NCBI GenBank assembly: GCA_021604525.1
Contig: BQJD01000018.1
Location: 1 to 64,000, forward strand
Direction: 5' to 3'
Length of the DNA stretch: 64,000 nt
DNA from: a marine bacterium B5-7
Lineage (GTDB): Bacteria; Pseudomonadota; Gammaproteobacteria; Arenicellales; CAJQKF01
Shown: positions 8,309-17,985 of the stretch, piece after piece
Position numbering within the stretch: the first letter of the stretch is position 1
How the letters are laid out: every line of letters starts with the position of its first letter
Notes under the pieces: generated by a model
What the model saw: only the letters and a program-made list of their open reading frames with translations
The model's database searches: none
Told to the model about the DNA's origin: nothing
Position numbers and translations under genes: made by a program

Positions 8309-9370
8309 TCACAATGCGAGCCCGTACCAGGTGCCGCGTCCGGCACCACGCTGCTCGATATGACCTGCTTTTGTCAGCGCCTTTAGATGATCCTTAATCG
8401 TATTGCGGTTTGCGCCGGTAACTTTTACCGTGTCCGCAACTGTTACGCGCCCGCGCTCGCGGCACAGTTCAAGAATCTGCACTGAAAGTTCCGGTAAATC
8501 CCCAAGGATTAACCGCTCGCGCTCTATTTTCTTTTCAAGCCGCGCTTTTTGTTGTTGCAAAGACCTGAGAAAGAATGTCAGCCAGGGCTGCCAATTGGGC
8601 GCATCGGTCCGAGTTGTGCCCTGCGTCTGACGCAGACCGAGATAGTAAGAATCCTTGCTGCGCTCGATGACGCTTTCGAGAGAACTGTAAGACACATATT
8701 CATACCCGGCGCGCAGCAAGAGTAGCGTCGTCAATATCCGCGAGAGTCTGCCGTTCCCATCCTGAAACGGATGAATTTCCAAAAAGACGACGATGAATAA
8801 CGCGATGCTGATGAGCGGGTGTAACTCCCCACCGTCAAGGTTTGCTTGCGCCCACGCGATCAGTTCCTCCATCAGGCGGGGTGTATCGAACGGCGTTGCT
8901 GTATTAAATACGATGCCGATACTCTTACTGTCGGGTCCGAACGCCTCGACATGATTGTTGTGTGTCTTGTATTCACCCCGATGCCGCTCATCTTTTGTTG
9001 AGTATTGCAGCAGGTCGCGATGCAATTGCTTGATGTGATTTTCGTTGAGCGGAATGTCCTGCCAGTGCGCAAAGATCGTTTCCATTGTCTCGGCGTAACC
9101 CGCGACTTCTTCCTCGTCCCGCGAGGCAAATTCCTTAATATCCAGACCGGCCAGTAGTTGCTCGATTTCCTTATCACTGAGTCTGGACCCCTCAATACGG
9201 GTCGAAGAGCCGATACTTTCAATGGTCGCGACACGGCGCAGCGCGGTCAGACGATCAGGCGAAATCCGCCCGATGGCCGTCCACGCGCCCTTGAACTGGT
9301 CGATCTCGGCGATCAGCTTCAGGATCTCTGGGGTGATCGTTAGTGTGTCTGTACGGATGCCTCTATCCAT
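8309..9370 (-). CDS. Fic-family protein (class II, with winged-helix tail)
   Basis: A 353-residue protein expected to transfer AMP (or another nucleotide moiety) to a target protein. The start at 9370 is chosen because AGAGG lies seven bases upstream. The Fic motif IHPFQDGNGRLSR is complete at about residues 199-211, with the catalytic His and the Mg-binding and phosphate-binding Asp/Asn/Arg. An autoinhibitory motif, SSTRIEG (S/TxxxEG), lies at about 55-61, N-terminal to the Fic domain, which defines class II. The C-terminal 70 residues look like a winged helix (VTVADTVKVTGANRNTIKDH), so the protein could bind DNA. Repeats just upstream (9393-9432) may be its own operator. Alternative start: 9388. 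Confidence 0.92.
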   Translation of the reverse strand: MDRGIRTDTLTITPEILKLIAEIDQFKGAWTAIGRISPDRLTALRRVATIESIGSSTRIEGSRLSDKEIEQLLAGLDIKEFASRDEEEVAGYAETMETIFAHWQDIPLNENHIKQLHRDLLQYSTKDERHRGEYKTHNNHVEAFGPDSKSIGIVFNTATPFDTPRLMEELIAWAQANLDGGELHPLISIALFIVVFLEIHPFQDGNGRLSRILTTLLLLRAGYEYVSYSSLESVIERSKDSYYLGLRQTQGTTRTDAPNWQPWLTFFLRSLQQQKARLEKKIERERLILGDLPELSVQILELCRERGRVTVADTVKVTGANRNTIKDHLKALTKAGHIEQRGAGRGTWYGLAL

Positions 9371-9384
9371 TTTTACCTCTAATT

Positions 9385-9433
9385 CCATCCATTTGGATCA
9401 TGACACAGAAGCATCCAATTATCCATCCAATTC
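9385..9433 (-). repeat. Short repeats upstream of the Fic gene
   Basis: On the minus strand AATTGGAT occurs at 9425-9432 and 9413-9420, in tandem 12-base steps. A near-palindromic ATCCATTTGGAT lies at 9387-9398. All are within about 65 bases upstream of the chosen start codon. Such clustered repeats suggest an operator, possibly for the Fic protein's own winged helix. Confidence 0.5.
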
Positions 9434-9599
9434 CATACAATAAAACTGAAGCTGGCCACCCAGGCCGAAAGGGCCGACCGCTAAATGTGCTAACCAAGAG
9501 GAGAACGCCATAATTTCGCGATGTTTTTCGGTGAGTCAGGGCTGTTCGCGATTCTCATAAATCTCCTTTTCGCCGGATTCGCGCAAACGAATACACCTC

Positions 9600-10005
9600 G
9601 CTTTCTCTATGGCATCTGTAACTGTCTATTGGCGGCCCACCTGGCAGGGATTTCAAAGGAACGTATGCAACGAATGCCAATGCTTTTCGGGCATCTGCTC
9701 GAGAACTTTGTTGTCAGTGAGCTGCGTAAGCAAATCGGCTGGTCGAGTATACGGGTTAGCATTTATCACTTTCGGACGACCGCAGGAAAGGAAGTGGATA
9801 TCCTGCTATAGGACGCGGCGGGACGCCTGATTGGTATTGAAGTGAAGCCATCTGCCACGGTGGTGAGGAAGGATTTTCCGGATTTGACGCGCTTATCAAA
9901 AGTGCTGCAAAACGGTTTGTACGCGGGATCGTGTTATACACTGGAAGTCAGGCTGTATCATTCGGGAAGAATTTATCGGCAATACAGGTAAACGCTTTGT
10001 GGTAG
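9600..10005 (+). pseudogene. DUF4143-type AAA ATPase, decayed C-terminal part
   Basis: The translation LAAHLAGISKERMQRMPMLF, then GHLLENFVVSELRK and YHFRTTAGKEVDILL, matches the C-terminal nuclease-like domain (DUF4143) of predicted AAA+ ATPases. The frame is broken by a TAG at 9809-9811. It then continues with AAGRLIGIEVKPSATV and shifts frame near 9905 to RFVRGIVLYTGSQAVSFGKN. The N-terminal ATPase with Walker motifs is absent. The gene is thus truncated, carries a nonsense codon and a frameshift, and is not functional. Adjacent Fic and toxin-antitoxin genes suit a defence or addiction setting. Confidence 0.75.
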
Positions 10006-10184
10006 ACAACAGACAAAGCAAAAAAATGTGGTCACGAAAGAAGATAAACAAATCTCAATGTGGCCGATGTCGGAATTATGGTCTCGGTGGTCTGACTTAA
10101 ACACACCCAGCAATATTCTCGCCGTGCCATGTAACGATTCTTTAGATCGGGTCGGAGTACACTCCATTTTCGGAGGGGTAAAAG

Positions 10185-11156
10185 ATGTCTGATCTCAATA
10201 CCGCAGCTGGACAAAATTACCAGCCAGAAATCGTAATGGTGCCGCCGCTATATGCTTGGCCACCCAAACCGCTTGCCGCACTGCGATATCTGTTTATTGA
10301 CTTACTTTATCCCTGGGGTTTTATCTACCTTATCCTGGCTTTTCCCACCTGGTGGTACCTGACCCCGGGTCTGGAAACTATGACCGACATTGATCCTGGC
10401 TGGATCGCGTTACTATGGTTGCGTAACTGTGCCTTCCTGTTCCTGTTTGCCGGTGGGCAGCATTGGTACCTGCATCGACGACGAGCTCAGGGCGAAGCCT
10501 ATCGGCTCAATCGCAAGAACCTGTCCAGTGACAACAAGCTTTTCCTCTGGAACGACCAGGTCAAGGACAACATGTTCTGGAGCATTGCATCAGGGGTGAC
10601 GATCTGGACCGGATTCGAGGCGATCAGCTATTGGATTTACGCTAGCGGTCGATTACCAATCATCGACAATCCCTGGTATTTCGTTGCGTGCATGTATTTG
10701 CTATTTCTATGGTCAACAGCGAATTTTTACGCAATACATCGTGTACTCCACTTTAAACCGATCTACAAGCACGTACATTTATTGCATCATCGCAACGTCG
10801 ATGTCGGACCCTGGAGCGGGATATCCATGCATCCGCTCGAACACCTGTTTTACTTTTCGCCATTCGTGCTCTGGTGGTTCATGCCGGTACACCCGGTGAT
10901 AATAATCTTGACCGGTTTTTATCAGGGATTGCATCCGACATCATCACATTCCGGCTTCGATTACCTGAGTCTCGGCAAGCTTCGTTTGAAGACAGGCGAC
11001 TGGTTTCATCAACTGCACCACCAGTACTTCAACTTGAATTTTGGTAATACACCAACGCCTTTCGACAAGCTATCCGGCAGTTGGCACGATGGCAGTAAAG
11101 AGTCGCTCCAGGTTCAATTATTGCGTTGGCGCAAAAGTCGTAGGAAGTTGCACTGA
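10185..11156 (+). CDS. Fatty acid hydroxylase / sterol desaturase family membrane protein
   Basis: A 323-residue integral membrane oxygenase. Hydrophobic segments occur near residues 35-57, 78-95, 130-150 and 165-185. The di-iron histidine clusters of the family are present: HRVLHFKPIYKHVHLLHHRN (HxxxH and HxxHH) and, later, HPTSSHSGFD and GDWFHQLHHQYFNLNFG. Relatives hydroxylate or desaturate lipids and sterols using O2 at the membrane; the substrate here is unknown. The start is supported by a GGAGGGG site nine bases upstream. The gene stands alone, and the ATPase pseudogene upstream shows no functional link. Confidence 0.88.
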   Translation: MSDLNTAAGQNYQPEIVMVPPLYAWPPKPLAALRYLFIDLLYPWGFIYLILAFPTWWYLTPGLETMTDIDPGWIALLWLRNCAFLFLFAGGQHWYLHRRRAQGEAYRLNRKNLSSDNKLFLWNDQVKDNMFWSIASGVTIWTGFEAISYWIYASGRLPIIDNPWYFVACMYLLFLWSTANFYAIHRVLHFKPIYKHVHLLHHRNVDVGPWSGISMHPLEHLFYFSPFVLWWFMPVHPVIIILTGFYQGLHPTSSHSGFDYLSLGKLRLKTGDWFHQLHHQYFNLNFGNTPTPFDKLSGSWHDGSKESLQVQLLRWRKSRRKLH

Positions 11157-11531
11157 CCTACGGTGCTGACGGATTTTCATTAGGGGGCATGCGTGCGAGA
11201 TTGATGGGTGTCTATATCCTTTGTGATAATTTGAAGTATACAGACAGAGTTCGCCGTTCAGCACATGGAACGTATCGGTAAATTGCGTTGGGACGGCAGG
11301 CACATGTGGCCTGAACATAGTCACGCCTATCAATGGATGAACGAGCATAGTTCGTGACCGGAGTCTGGGCTGATTAGAAAATAGCTATTGGAATCACCTC
11401 GTAGCCGGATGCAACGTTTGATTAGGCGAAGGCGGACGTTGATTGGAACCGGAATATGGATGTTGTACAACAACGGGACGAACCGGGCGGACTGCCGCGA
11501 TTCTATATTCGCTGCAAAATACCGCTATCAC
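11157..11531. other. Intergenic region, nothing recognised
   Basis: These 375 bases separate two convergent genes. I see no coding similarity, RNA gene or strong hairpin. Confidence 0.4.
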
Positions 11532-13766
11532 TCAGAATTGCCCACCGAGGAGTACATAAGCGCTGCGGTTTGCGTTCTCGCCGATGCCGTAGCCAAAGTA
11601 TAGTGGTCCGGCGAGACTGTCGAGGCCGACCCATGCGCCGACACCCCACAACAGGTTTGTGAAGCTAATCATATTCGTATCCTCGAACACGTTGCCGAGA
11701 CTCAGGTTCAAACCGGCAAATGTATCCATCGAGGTGACGCTGTCGAGCTGGCGCATATAACCAGCCTTGAGCAATAGCAGGTTCTCGCCGATGAGGCGGT
11801 CATTACCGAAACCGGGCAGGCTAAACAGGCCTCCAAGCCGGCCTTGGTCTGGTAGAGGCGCGGTGCCGTCCCAGGTCGTCAGGAAATCAAGACCGGCGCG
11901 CAGGGTATGATGGCCGATGCTGCGCACGCTGGTGAATCGGGCAAGCGCCTGGTTGAACGATTCGTCGGCACCCAGCCGGGTGTCCGACCAGCCCAAGCGA
12001 ACCTGTGAGTTAAAACCGGCACGTGGGAAACTGGTTTTATCGAGGGTGTCGGAGAGGAGACGGGCGAACAGTTGGCCTCCGTCGAGATCGTCGTCTTCCG
12101 CAGTGGGCAAGCCGATCTGAGTTTCGATGTCGCCAGTGTAGCGGTTGTAACCGAGTCTTACTTCGCCCCACGAGCCGAATTCGCGGCCTAACGCGAGACT
12201 GCTACCAAATCGTTGGACACGATTTTCGGCTATCGGTGATCCATCTTTGAGAATCTCGTAGAGATCACTGGTATGGTAAATCGATCCATAGGCGAAATAG
12301 GGAGAACCTTGGGCGATGGGTTTGTAGACCTCCGTGGCAATGCCTCGGGTCCTGCCCAGGAAAAGTGCCGTACGCCACTCACCGCCGCGCTCGCCCCATG
12401 GCAGGCGGATGTGACTCAGCCCCAGAGTAGCGCCTCCGGATTCGCCAAAATCGGTCGCATACCGCAACCCGACCTGCAGGTAGTCTGGCCCCCATGGTTT
12501 TTCCCGGGCGGAGATCATGAGGCCGGTTTCATCGTCCTCACGCACAATCCGGTAGGTGACGCTCTCGAAGATGTCGAGTCCATAGACGTTGGCGATGCCT
12601 GCCTCAAGGCGTGTGAGATCGAGAACATCGCCGGGGGCGACACCGAGCTGCGTGCGTATGACATCGTCGTCGACTGCAGTGTCGTTGTCGATGCGAATGA
12701 AGGCGAGGGTTTCAGTCAACGCGGGTTGGCTGATCTGTCGTGCCCCGGAGTAAATAGCATAGTGCTCCGGGTCAAGGACGAGGTGGCTCAGTCGTGGTGC
12801 GGCTTCGCGTGCAGCATCGGTTCCGGCATCGACGACTGTAAGGGCCTCGGCGAAGTTGGCTGCGCTGAAATCACCGAGCTCGGAAATCAGCAGGATATCG
12901 TCGGGACCAAGAGTGGAGATCTGCATTTCGACGTTTTTGCGCGTGAGTAGGCCGCTGAGCTGCGAGGCGATGGAAATCACGGAACCAAGCTCCGGCCCGG
13001 TGAGTAGCGGCGACGAGATATCCGAGGCGATGACGACGTCGGCCCCCATCGCCCGCACCACATCCACCGGGAGGTTATTGCTGATGCCGCCGTCCACCAG
13101 CAGCACACCGTCGCGTTCCACCGGCGAGAATACCGCCGGCACTGCCATGCTTGCTCGAATCGCAGCCCCGAGGTCGCCATCGCCGATCACCACGGACTCG
13201 CCAGTTGCGATGTCGGCGGCGACACAGCGAAATGGTATCGCGAGGTGATCGAAGTTATCGATCCCTGAGACGTGCAGGGTCAGCTTTTTCAGTTCAAGGT
13301 AGAGCTTCTGCCCCTTGATGATTCCCGACGGCGCTTCCAGTTTGCCGTCCCGCAGCCCCGCTGCCTTGTTAACGAGAAAGAAGTCGTCGTCGCGCTTGCG
13401 CCGGATGGAGAGATGGCGCCGGTCAGTGCTGTCGTCAAAGATGTTGTCCCAGTCGATCCTCGAAAGCGCCGCCTCGATTTCGTCAACGCCAAGGCCCGAC
13501 GCGTATAACCCGCCGACGATCGCGCCCATGCTGGTGCCGGCGATATAATCGATAGGCACGCGTTGGCGCTCAAGCTCGCGTAGCACGCCGATGTGAGCGG
13601 CGCCACGGGCACCGCCGCCGCTTAATACGAGTCCAATCATCGGTCTGTCAGGGTTCGCGAAAACCGGGGTGACCGTAGTGCAGGCAATGGCTAGAATCGC
13701 GGCCGCCGCAAGGCGACGTGGGTCGACCTGCGAGCGCACGCCGCGCATTGCGTGGATGATTGTCAC
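11532..13766 (-). CDS. Patatin-like phospholipase with BamA-type barrel (PlpD-like autotransporter)
   Basis: A 744-residue outer membrane protein of type Vd secretion layout. A signal peptide ends near residue 38 (ACTTVTPVFANPDRP). The patatin domain follows: oxyanion loop GLVLSGGGARGAAH (about 46-58), nucleophile S79 in GTSMG, and the catalytic Asp of the Ser-Asp dyad in LLVDGGISNNLP (about 225). A POTRA-like segment covers about 345-415 (LAFIRIDNDTAVDDDVIRTQ). The rest is a 16-strand-type barrel ending in a C-terminal aromatic (YVLLGGQF). In PlpD of Pseudomonas the passenger is a phospholipase A1. Here both catalytic residues are intact, so lipase activity is likely. The gene is monocistronic. 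Confidence 0.92.
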   Translation of the reverse strand: MTIIHAMRGVRSQVDPRRLAAAAILAIACTTVTPVFANPDRPMIGLVLSGGGARGAAHIGVLRELERQRVPIDYIAGTSMGAIVGGLYASGLGVDEIEAALSRIDWDNIFDDSTDRRHLSIRRKRDDDFFLVNKAAGLRDGKLEAPSGIIKGQKLYLELKKLTLHVSGIDNFDHLAIPFRCVAADIATGESVVIGDGDLGAAIRASMAVPAVFSPVERDGVLLVDGGISNNLPVDVVRAMGADVVIASDISSPLLTGPELGSVISIASQLSGLLTRKNVEMQISTLGPDDILLISELGDFSAANFAEALTVVDAGTDAAREAAPRLSHLVLDPEHYAIYSGARQISQPALTETLAFIRIDNDTAVDDDVIRTQLGVAPGDVLDLTRLEAGIANVYGLDIFESVTYRIVREDDETGLMISAREKPWGPDYLQVGLRYATDFGESGGATLGLSHIRLPWGERGGEWRTALFLGRTRGIATEVYKPIAQGSPYFAYGSIYHTSDLYEILKDGSPIAENRVQRFGSSLALGREFGSWGEVRLGYNRYTGDIETQIGLPTAEDDDLDGGQLFARLLSDTLDKTSFPRAGFNSQVRLGWSDTRLGADESFNQALARFTSVRSIGHHTLRAGLDFLTTWDGTAPLPDQGRLGGLFSLPGFGNDRLIGENLLLLKAGYMRQLDSVTSMDTFAGLNLSLGNVFEDTNMISFTNLLWGVGAWVGLDSLAGPLYFGYGIGENANRSAYVLLGGQF

Positions 13767-14175
13767 GATCCGGCTCTCCCCTTGAGTCGCGCCCGCGCGC
13801 GACGATGTTTATTAATGCAATGGATGATCAAATACCCGGTTCAACAGCTGAAACCTTAACACTGAATGAAGACTAAAGACCTTGGTCTTGTCACCTGCTA
13901 TCTGACTTTATGCGCTGGCATAACGTACTAAACGACTGCTTCGTTTATAATGATCTCCGCGAATATGAAGGGGTCGAAAAGCAGCAAGTTTCTCGCGATC
14001 AGTTGCGTGTCCGAGAAAGTTAGTCTTGTATCTTTAAACTAGACCTCGGCGAACCTTCCACTTTAAGTATTCAGCCTACCCTTTGGTATGTACGTTTGGA
14101 GGAAGTTCACGACATCAACTGGTTTACTGCACGTTAGGTCGCAGTCCTTACTGGCGCGTTGCCAGCCCCAGAGCT
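13767..14175. other. Intergenic region, nothing recognised
   Basis: About 400 bases upstream of the patatin gene and downstream of the FAD oxidoreductase. It presumably contains the patatin promoter, but no clear boxes, repeats or small genes could be supported. Confidence 0.4.
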
Positions 14176-15441
14176 TCACGAATTACCTTGATCCAACCGC
14201 GATGGGCTTAACGCTGAAATATTGTGGACAGGTTCATCGCCGCTTGCCAATTCAGCTACGAGTTGACCGGTGATGCCAGATAGAGTCAGTCCCAAGTGGT
14301 GGTGCCCGATAGCAAAGATCACACGTGTTGAATCCGTACCATAGCCGATAGCCGGTAGCGAGTCTGGAAACGTTGGTCGAAATCCCAGCCAGGTTTGATC
14401 CGGTGTCTCTGGTAAATCGAACATCTCATGGGCTTTGCGAGCGAGATACGCAGTGATGCGTGCATTTTGTTTTTTATGATAGCCGGCAATCTCAACCGTG
14501 CCCGCTAATCGAAGCCCAAGATTCATGGGAGTGGCATAAAAACCAGCGAAATGCCAGCTTACCGGTCTGGATAACAGGTGTTGTTGATCGCGATACAGGA
14601 CGTGATATCCGCGCTCGGTATCAAGTTTTGAGGTGAGCTTTCCGATGCCATCAATAAACTTTGCGAAGGCGCCGGCGGCGACGATAGTTTGATCGACTTT
14701 GATCGTTTCACCATTGTCCAGTGAGAGCTTAACGTTGTCCGAATATTCGCGTAGTGCGACCACACGCGCTTGAACAATTTGACTGTTATTCTGTTCAAGG
14801 TAGGTCGCATAACGCTCGCACAAAGCAAGTGGATCGAGCACTTGGTATATGCCGTCGAACAACAGTCCGCGCTCGAACTTTATTTTCAGGTTGGGTTCAA
14901 GATCGTTAATGTCTCTGGAATCAAGCGGAGTAAAACGTGCTCCATGTTTTGATCGAACCTGATTTGCTGACCACGCAAGATCAAATTCCCTTTGATCACG
15001 GTAGACATGCATGAACCCGCGTTCCTCTATAAGATTTCGCGCTTCAGTCATGTCGAGCAAAGGCGTCAGGCCATCCCATGTATGTGCAAGGAGTCCGCCA
15101 AGCTCGTTGATAATATGTTCTACACGATGGGCGCGACAGTGCATTAGGAAGTCAACCATCCAGCCGAGACGCCGTAGAGCGTAGATACGGTTCACCGTCA
15201 GGGGACTGTTCTTCGCAAATAACAGCGAAGGTAGCCGTCGAAACAGGTCAGGACTGTTTACGGGTATACAACCGTATTCGGCAATCGTGCAGGCACTGCC
15301 AGAGGACGTGCCTGAGCCCGGCGGCTGCGGATCAACTACCGTAACGCGAAAACCTTTTCGTTTTAACCAGAGCGCGCATGACAGGCCGATTATTCCCGCG
15401 CCGATCACTGCAATGTGCTGCGTATGATTCTCTGCATCCAT
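14176..15441 (-). CDS. FAD-dependent amino acid oxidoreductase (DadA-like)
   Basis: A 421-residue flavoprotein of the DAO family. The dinucleotide-binding fingerprint is at residues 12-18 (AVIGAGIIGLSCALWL), followed by the acidic VVDPQ strand end and the GSGTSSGSA segment that contacts FAD. Near the C-terminus PAIGYGTDSTRVIFAIGHHH and LGLTLSGITGQLVAEL close the FAD site, as in D-amino acid dehydrogenase DadA. Relatives oxidise D-amino acids, hydroxyproline or related amines and feed electrons to the respiratory chain. The substrate cannot be read from the sequence. It is transcribed away from an enolase-superfamily gene, and the two may serve one catabolic route. Confidence 0.85.
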   Translation of the reverse strand: MDAENHTQHIAVIGAGIIGLSCALWLKRKGFRVTVVDPQPPGSGTSSGSACTIAEYGCIPVNSPDLFRRLPSLLFAKNSPLTVNRIYALRRLGWMVDFLMHCRAHRVEHIINELGGLLAHTWDGLTPLLDMTEARNLIEERGFMHVYRDQREFDLAWSANQVRSKHGARFTPLDSRDINDLEPNLKIKFERGLLFDGIYQVLDPLALCERYATYLEQNNSQIVQARVVALREYSDNVKLSLDNGETIKVDQTIVAAGAFAKFIDGIGKLTSKLDTERGYHVLYRDQQHLLSRPVSWHFAGFYATPMNLGLRLAGTVEIAGYHKKQNARITAYLARKAHEMFDLPETPDQTWLGFRPTFPDSLPAIGYGTDSTRVIFAIGHHHLGLTLSGITGQLVAELASGDEPVHNISALSPSRLDQGNS

Positions 15442-15876
15442 GGGTTCGCGATTCCTTGATAGGTACGGAACTAAAATGTTGATTCGGTGTTCTCCGCTAT
15501 TTCAAGCGGTGAAAACCTGCTGGGCAAGGCTCATGGGTGGCAGCCATGGGTTGTTGATGCACTGTGATGATAAAGACAAGTCTGAATGTCGGCGCAGACC
15601 TGATATCCTTTTCTACGCTGTGGTGAAAGCGCGAACTTGATGCGGAATGCGTTCACCAAAAGTATTCCATTTTATCGAGTGTTATCGTATCCATCAGCGC
15701 TCCACCAACTCGTTTGACCATGGATGATTGTCGGTCTTTTGTGTTGCAAAAGTGTGCCTGATAAATTGATATGGAAAATTATTCGAAATCGATCTTAATG
15801 CCAAGACAATAATATGTCGAACCATGGTGAGATGCGGATGAGTTTCGGAGTCCATTCAAAACAAGCTGGCGACAAC
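15442..15876. other. Divergent intergenic region
   Basis: About 430 bases between the start codons of the divergent DadA-like and enolase-superfamily genes. Promoters for both are expected here. I could not fix boxes or an operator, and the short open frames inside look random. Confidence 0.4.
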
Positions 15877-16977
15877 ATGAAAATAAAAAGCATAGAAACA
15901 TTCAGTACGGAGTTTGTCGGTTTCGTCCGGGTAACCACGGACGATGGTCAGCATGGGTGGGGTCAGGTGTCGACCTATAACGCGGACATCTCGGCGCTGG
16001 TGCTCCATCGGCAGGTTGCACCCTATGCTCTCGGTACAGACATTATGGAGCTGGACCGATTGATGGAGCTGATTCCCGATCGCGAGCACAAGTTTCCGGG
16101 TTCCTATCTTCGCCGGGCCATGAGCGGTTTGGACACAGCGGTGTGGGATCTTTATGGCAAGCTTGAAAACAAGAGCGTGTGTGAGTTGCTGGGCGGCACT
16201 CCTCGGCCGATCCGGGTTTACGCCTCCAGCATGCGTCGGGATATTAGCGCAAGGGACGAGGCGGATCGGCTCGTCCGGCTGCGTGACACCTGTGGTTACG
16301 ATGCCTTCAAGATCAGGGTGGGTAGTGAGTTCGGTCATAACGTCGACGAATCTCCGGGACGTACCGAATCCGTAATACCGACGGTACGCAAGGTTCTGGG
16401 CGATGATGTCGATCTGCTGGCCGACGCCAATTGCTGCTATACCGTCGACCGCGCTATTAAGGTTGGCCGTATGCTCGAGGACAACGACTATTGTCACTAC
16501 GAAGAGCCTTGCCCGTACTGGGAGTTGGAATGGATCAAGCAGGTAACCGACGCGCTGGATATCGATGTCACAGGCGGTGAACAGGACTGTGATCTGGCAA
16601 CATGGCGGCGCATGGTTGCCATGGGGGTTGTCAATGTATTGCAACCGGATATCTGTTATCTGGGTGGGATCAACCGTACGCTTAAAGTAGCGGAACTGGC
16701 GCTACAGTCCGGATTGCCCTGTACGCCTCACTCGGCCAACCTTTCCCTGGTTACCGTTTTCACGCTGCACCTCATGGGTGCCATCAAGGCGGTGGGTCCT
16801 TACGTCGAGTTCTCCATTGAAGGCGCCGATTACTATCCCTGGCAGGTAGGTCTTTACGAGCCGGTTCTCACGGCTCGCGATGGCAAGGTACAGATTCCCG
16901 AAGGGCCGGGCTGGGGGGTAGATATCAATACGGATTGGCTTGAACGATCGAGTTACCAGATTAGTAACCTGGATTAG
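15877..16977 (+). CDS. Mandelate racemase / muconate lactonizing enzyme family (acid-sugar dehydratase-like)
   Basis: A 366-residue enolase-superfamily enzyme, counted from the ATG at 15877 (an in-frame ATG at 15814 is possible but adds an unusual leader). The capping domain gives way to the barrel near residue 120. The barrel residues are K145 (DAFKIRVG), metal ligands D183 ([10 protein letters not shown]), E209 (YEEPCP) and E235 (TGGEQDCD), a second base H285 (CTPHSANL) and its partner D258 ([10 protein letters not shown]). This is the mandelate racemase-type Lys/His pair. Members abstract a proton next to a carboxylate, mostly in acid-sugar dehydration. The precise substrate is not evident. 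It is divergent from the DadA-like oxidoreductase. Confidence 0.88.
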   Translation: MKIKSIETFSTEFVGFVRVTTDDGQHGWGQVSTYNADISALVLHRQVAPYALGTDIMELDRLMELIPDREHKFPGSYLRRAMSGLDTAVWDLYGKLENKSVCELLGGTPRPIRVYASSMRRDISARDEADRLVRLRDTCGYDAFKIRVGSEFGHNVDESPGRTESVIPTVRKVLGDDVDLLADANCCYTVDRAIKVGRMLEDNDYCHYEEPCPYWELEWIKQVTDALDIDVTGGEQDCDLATWRRMVAMGVVNVLQPDICYLGGINRTLKVAELALQSGLPCTPHSANLSLVTVFTLHLMGAIKAVGPYVEFSIEGADYYPWQVGLYEPVLTARDGKVQIPEGPGWGVDINTDWLERSSYQISNLD

Positions 16978-17153
16978 TATCTGGAGTAAATGGTGATGGA
17001 CAACAGACTTAGCACGCCAGACTACAAACTCGAACCCTGCCGGAAAGCTCTATTTAATACTCCATGTCGAGTTGAATGTCGTCACGAGTATTGTTGGTTC
17101 GACAAGAGCAATAAGTGTTGTTTTCCTGCCTTCTTTTTCATATGAGAAATAGA

Positions 17154-17936
17154 ATGGTCAATTTCGTGATTGCAGGCGCACAAAAGTCTGGCACGACCGC
17201 GCTTGGAAGATACCTTCAATGTCATCGTGAAGTACTCATGCCAACCTCGCGTAAGGAACTGCACTTTTTCGACAACGATGAGCTATTTCAACAGGGAGAG
17301 CCGGACTACTCAATCTACCATGCGGATTTCGAGAACCCTGGGTACGGAGTCAAAGTGGTTGGGGAAGCCACTCCGATTTACATGTATTGGAGACCCGTTC
17401 CTGCGAGGATTTTTCAATACAACCGCCGAATGAAATGGATCATTCTGTTGCGGAACCCGATTACACGGGCGTATTCCCACTGGAACATGGATCATCGGCG
17501 GGGCATGGAGACGCATGAATTCATGGATGCACTGATGATGGAACTGGAAGACATGTCCAACCCAAACCCATCATGTCAAAGTCGTACCGCGTATATCAGA
17601 CGGGGGTTGTATAGCGAGCAGCTCGAGCTGATCTATCGTTACTTTCCAAAAGACCAGGTTTTTGTCGAGAAAAGTGAACGGCTAGAACACGATCCAGAAA
17701 CAGTGATTAATAATATCTGTGAGTTTCTAAAACTCTCGCCGTTGGAGAACGTTGAGCTCAGGCGGGAACACGAGACGCCCTACCTGAAACCGTTGGGTAC
17801 GGAAGCACGACGTATCCTATGCGAATTTTATCGATCGGAAATCCATAGGTTGGAAGAAACCCTCGGGTGGAATTGTCGACAATGGCTTGAAGGTGGCGAG
17901 TCAGATACTTCTGTTCACTTTGAAAATTCATGTTGA
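17154..17936 (+). CDS. PAPS-dependent sulfotransferase (Sulfotransfer_1 type)
   Basis: A 260-residue enzyme that would move sulfate from PAPS to a hydroxyl of a sugar or peptide. The ATG at 17154 is preferred because the fold begins there (VNFVIAGAQKSGTTALGRYL). The 5'-phosphosulfate loop KSGTT is at residues 11-15, and the 3'-phosphate motif ILLRNPITRAYSHW at 97-110 includes R100 and S108. The domain resembles heparan N-deacetylase/sulfotransferase and bacterial NodH-like enzymes. It opens the predicted Pro-rich protein modification cluster and is followed after 49 bases by a second, different sulfotransferase. No signal peptide is seen, so it acts in the cytoplasm. Confidence 0.9.
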   Translation: MVNFVIAGAQKSGTTALGRYLQCHREVLMPTSRKELHFFDNDELFQQGEPDYSIYHADFENPGYGVKVVGEATPIYMYWRPVPARIFQYNRRMKWIILLRNPITRAYSHWNMDHRRGMETHEFMDALMMELEDMSNPNPSCQSRTAYIRRGLYSEQLELIYRYFPKDQVFVEKSERLEHDPETVINNICEFLKLSPLENVELRREHETPYLKPLGTEARRILCEFYRSEIHRLEETLGWNCRQWLEGGESDTSVHFENSC

Positions 17937-17985
17937 ACATGACCTGCATTAAATTATTTCGTCGGAACTTACGTGGTGTGAATCT

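Noticed and set aside
12273-12950. 225-residue plus-strand frame inside the patatin gene
   Set aside because: The minus strand encodes a full PlpD-like protein with signal, dyad and barrel. This frame is a codon-bias artefact.
15856-16644. 262-residue antisense frame in the enolase-superfamily gene
   Set aside because: The opposite strand carries the complete enolase-superfamily active site. This frame shows no motifs.
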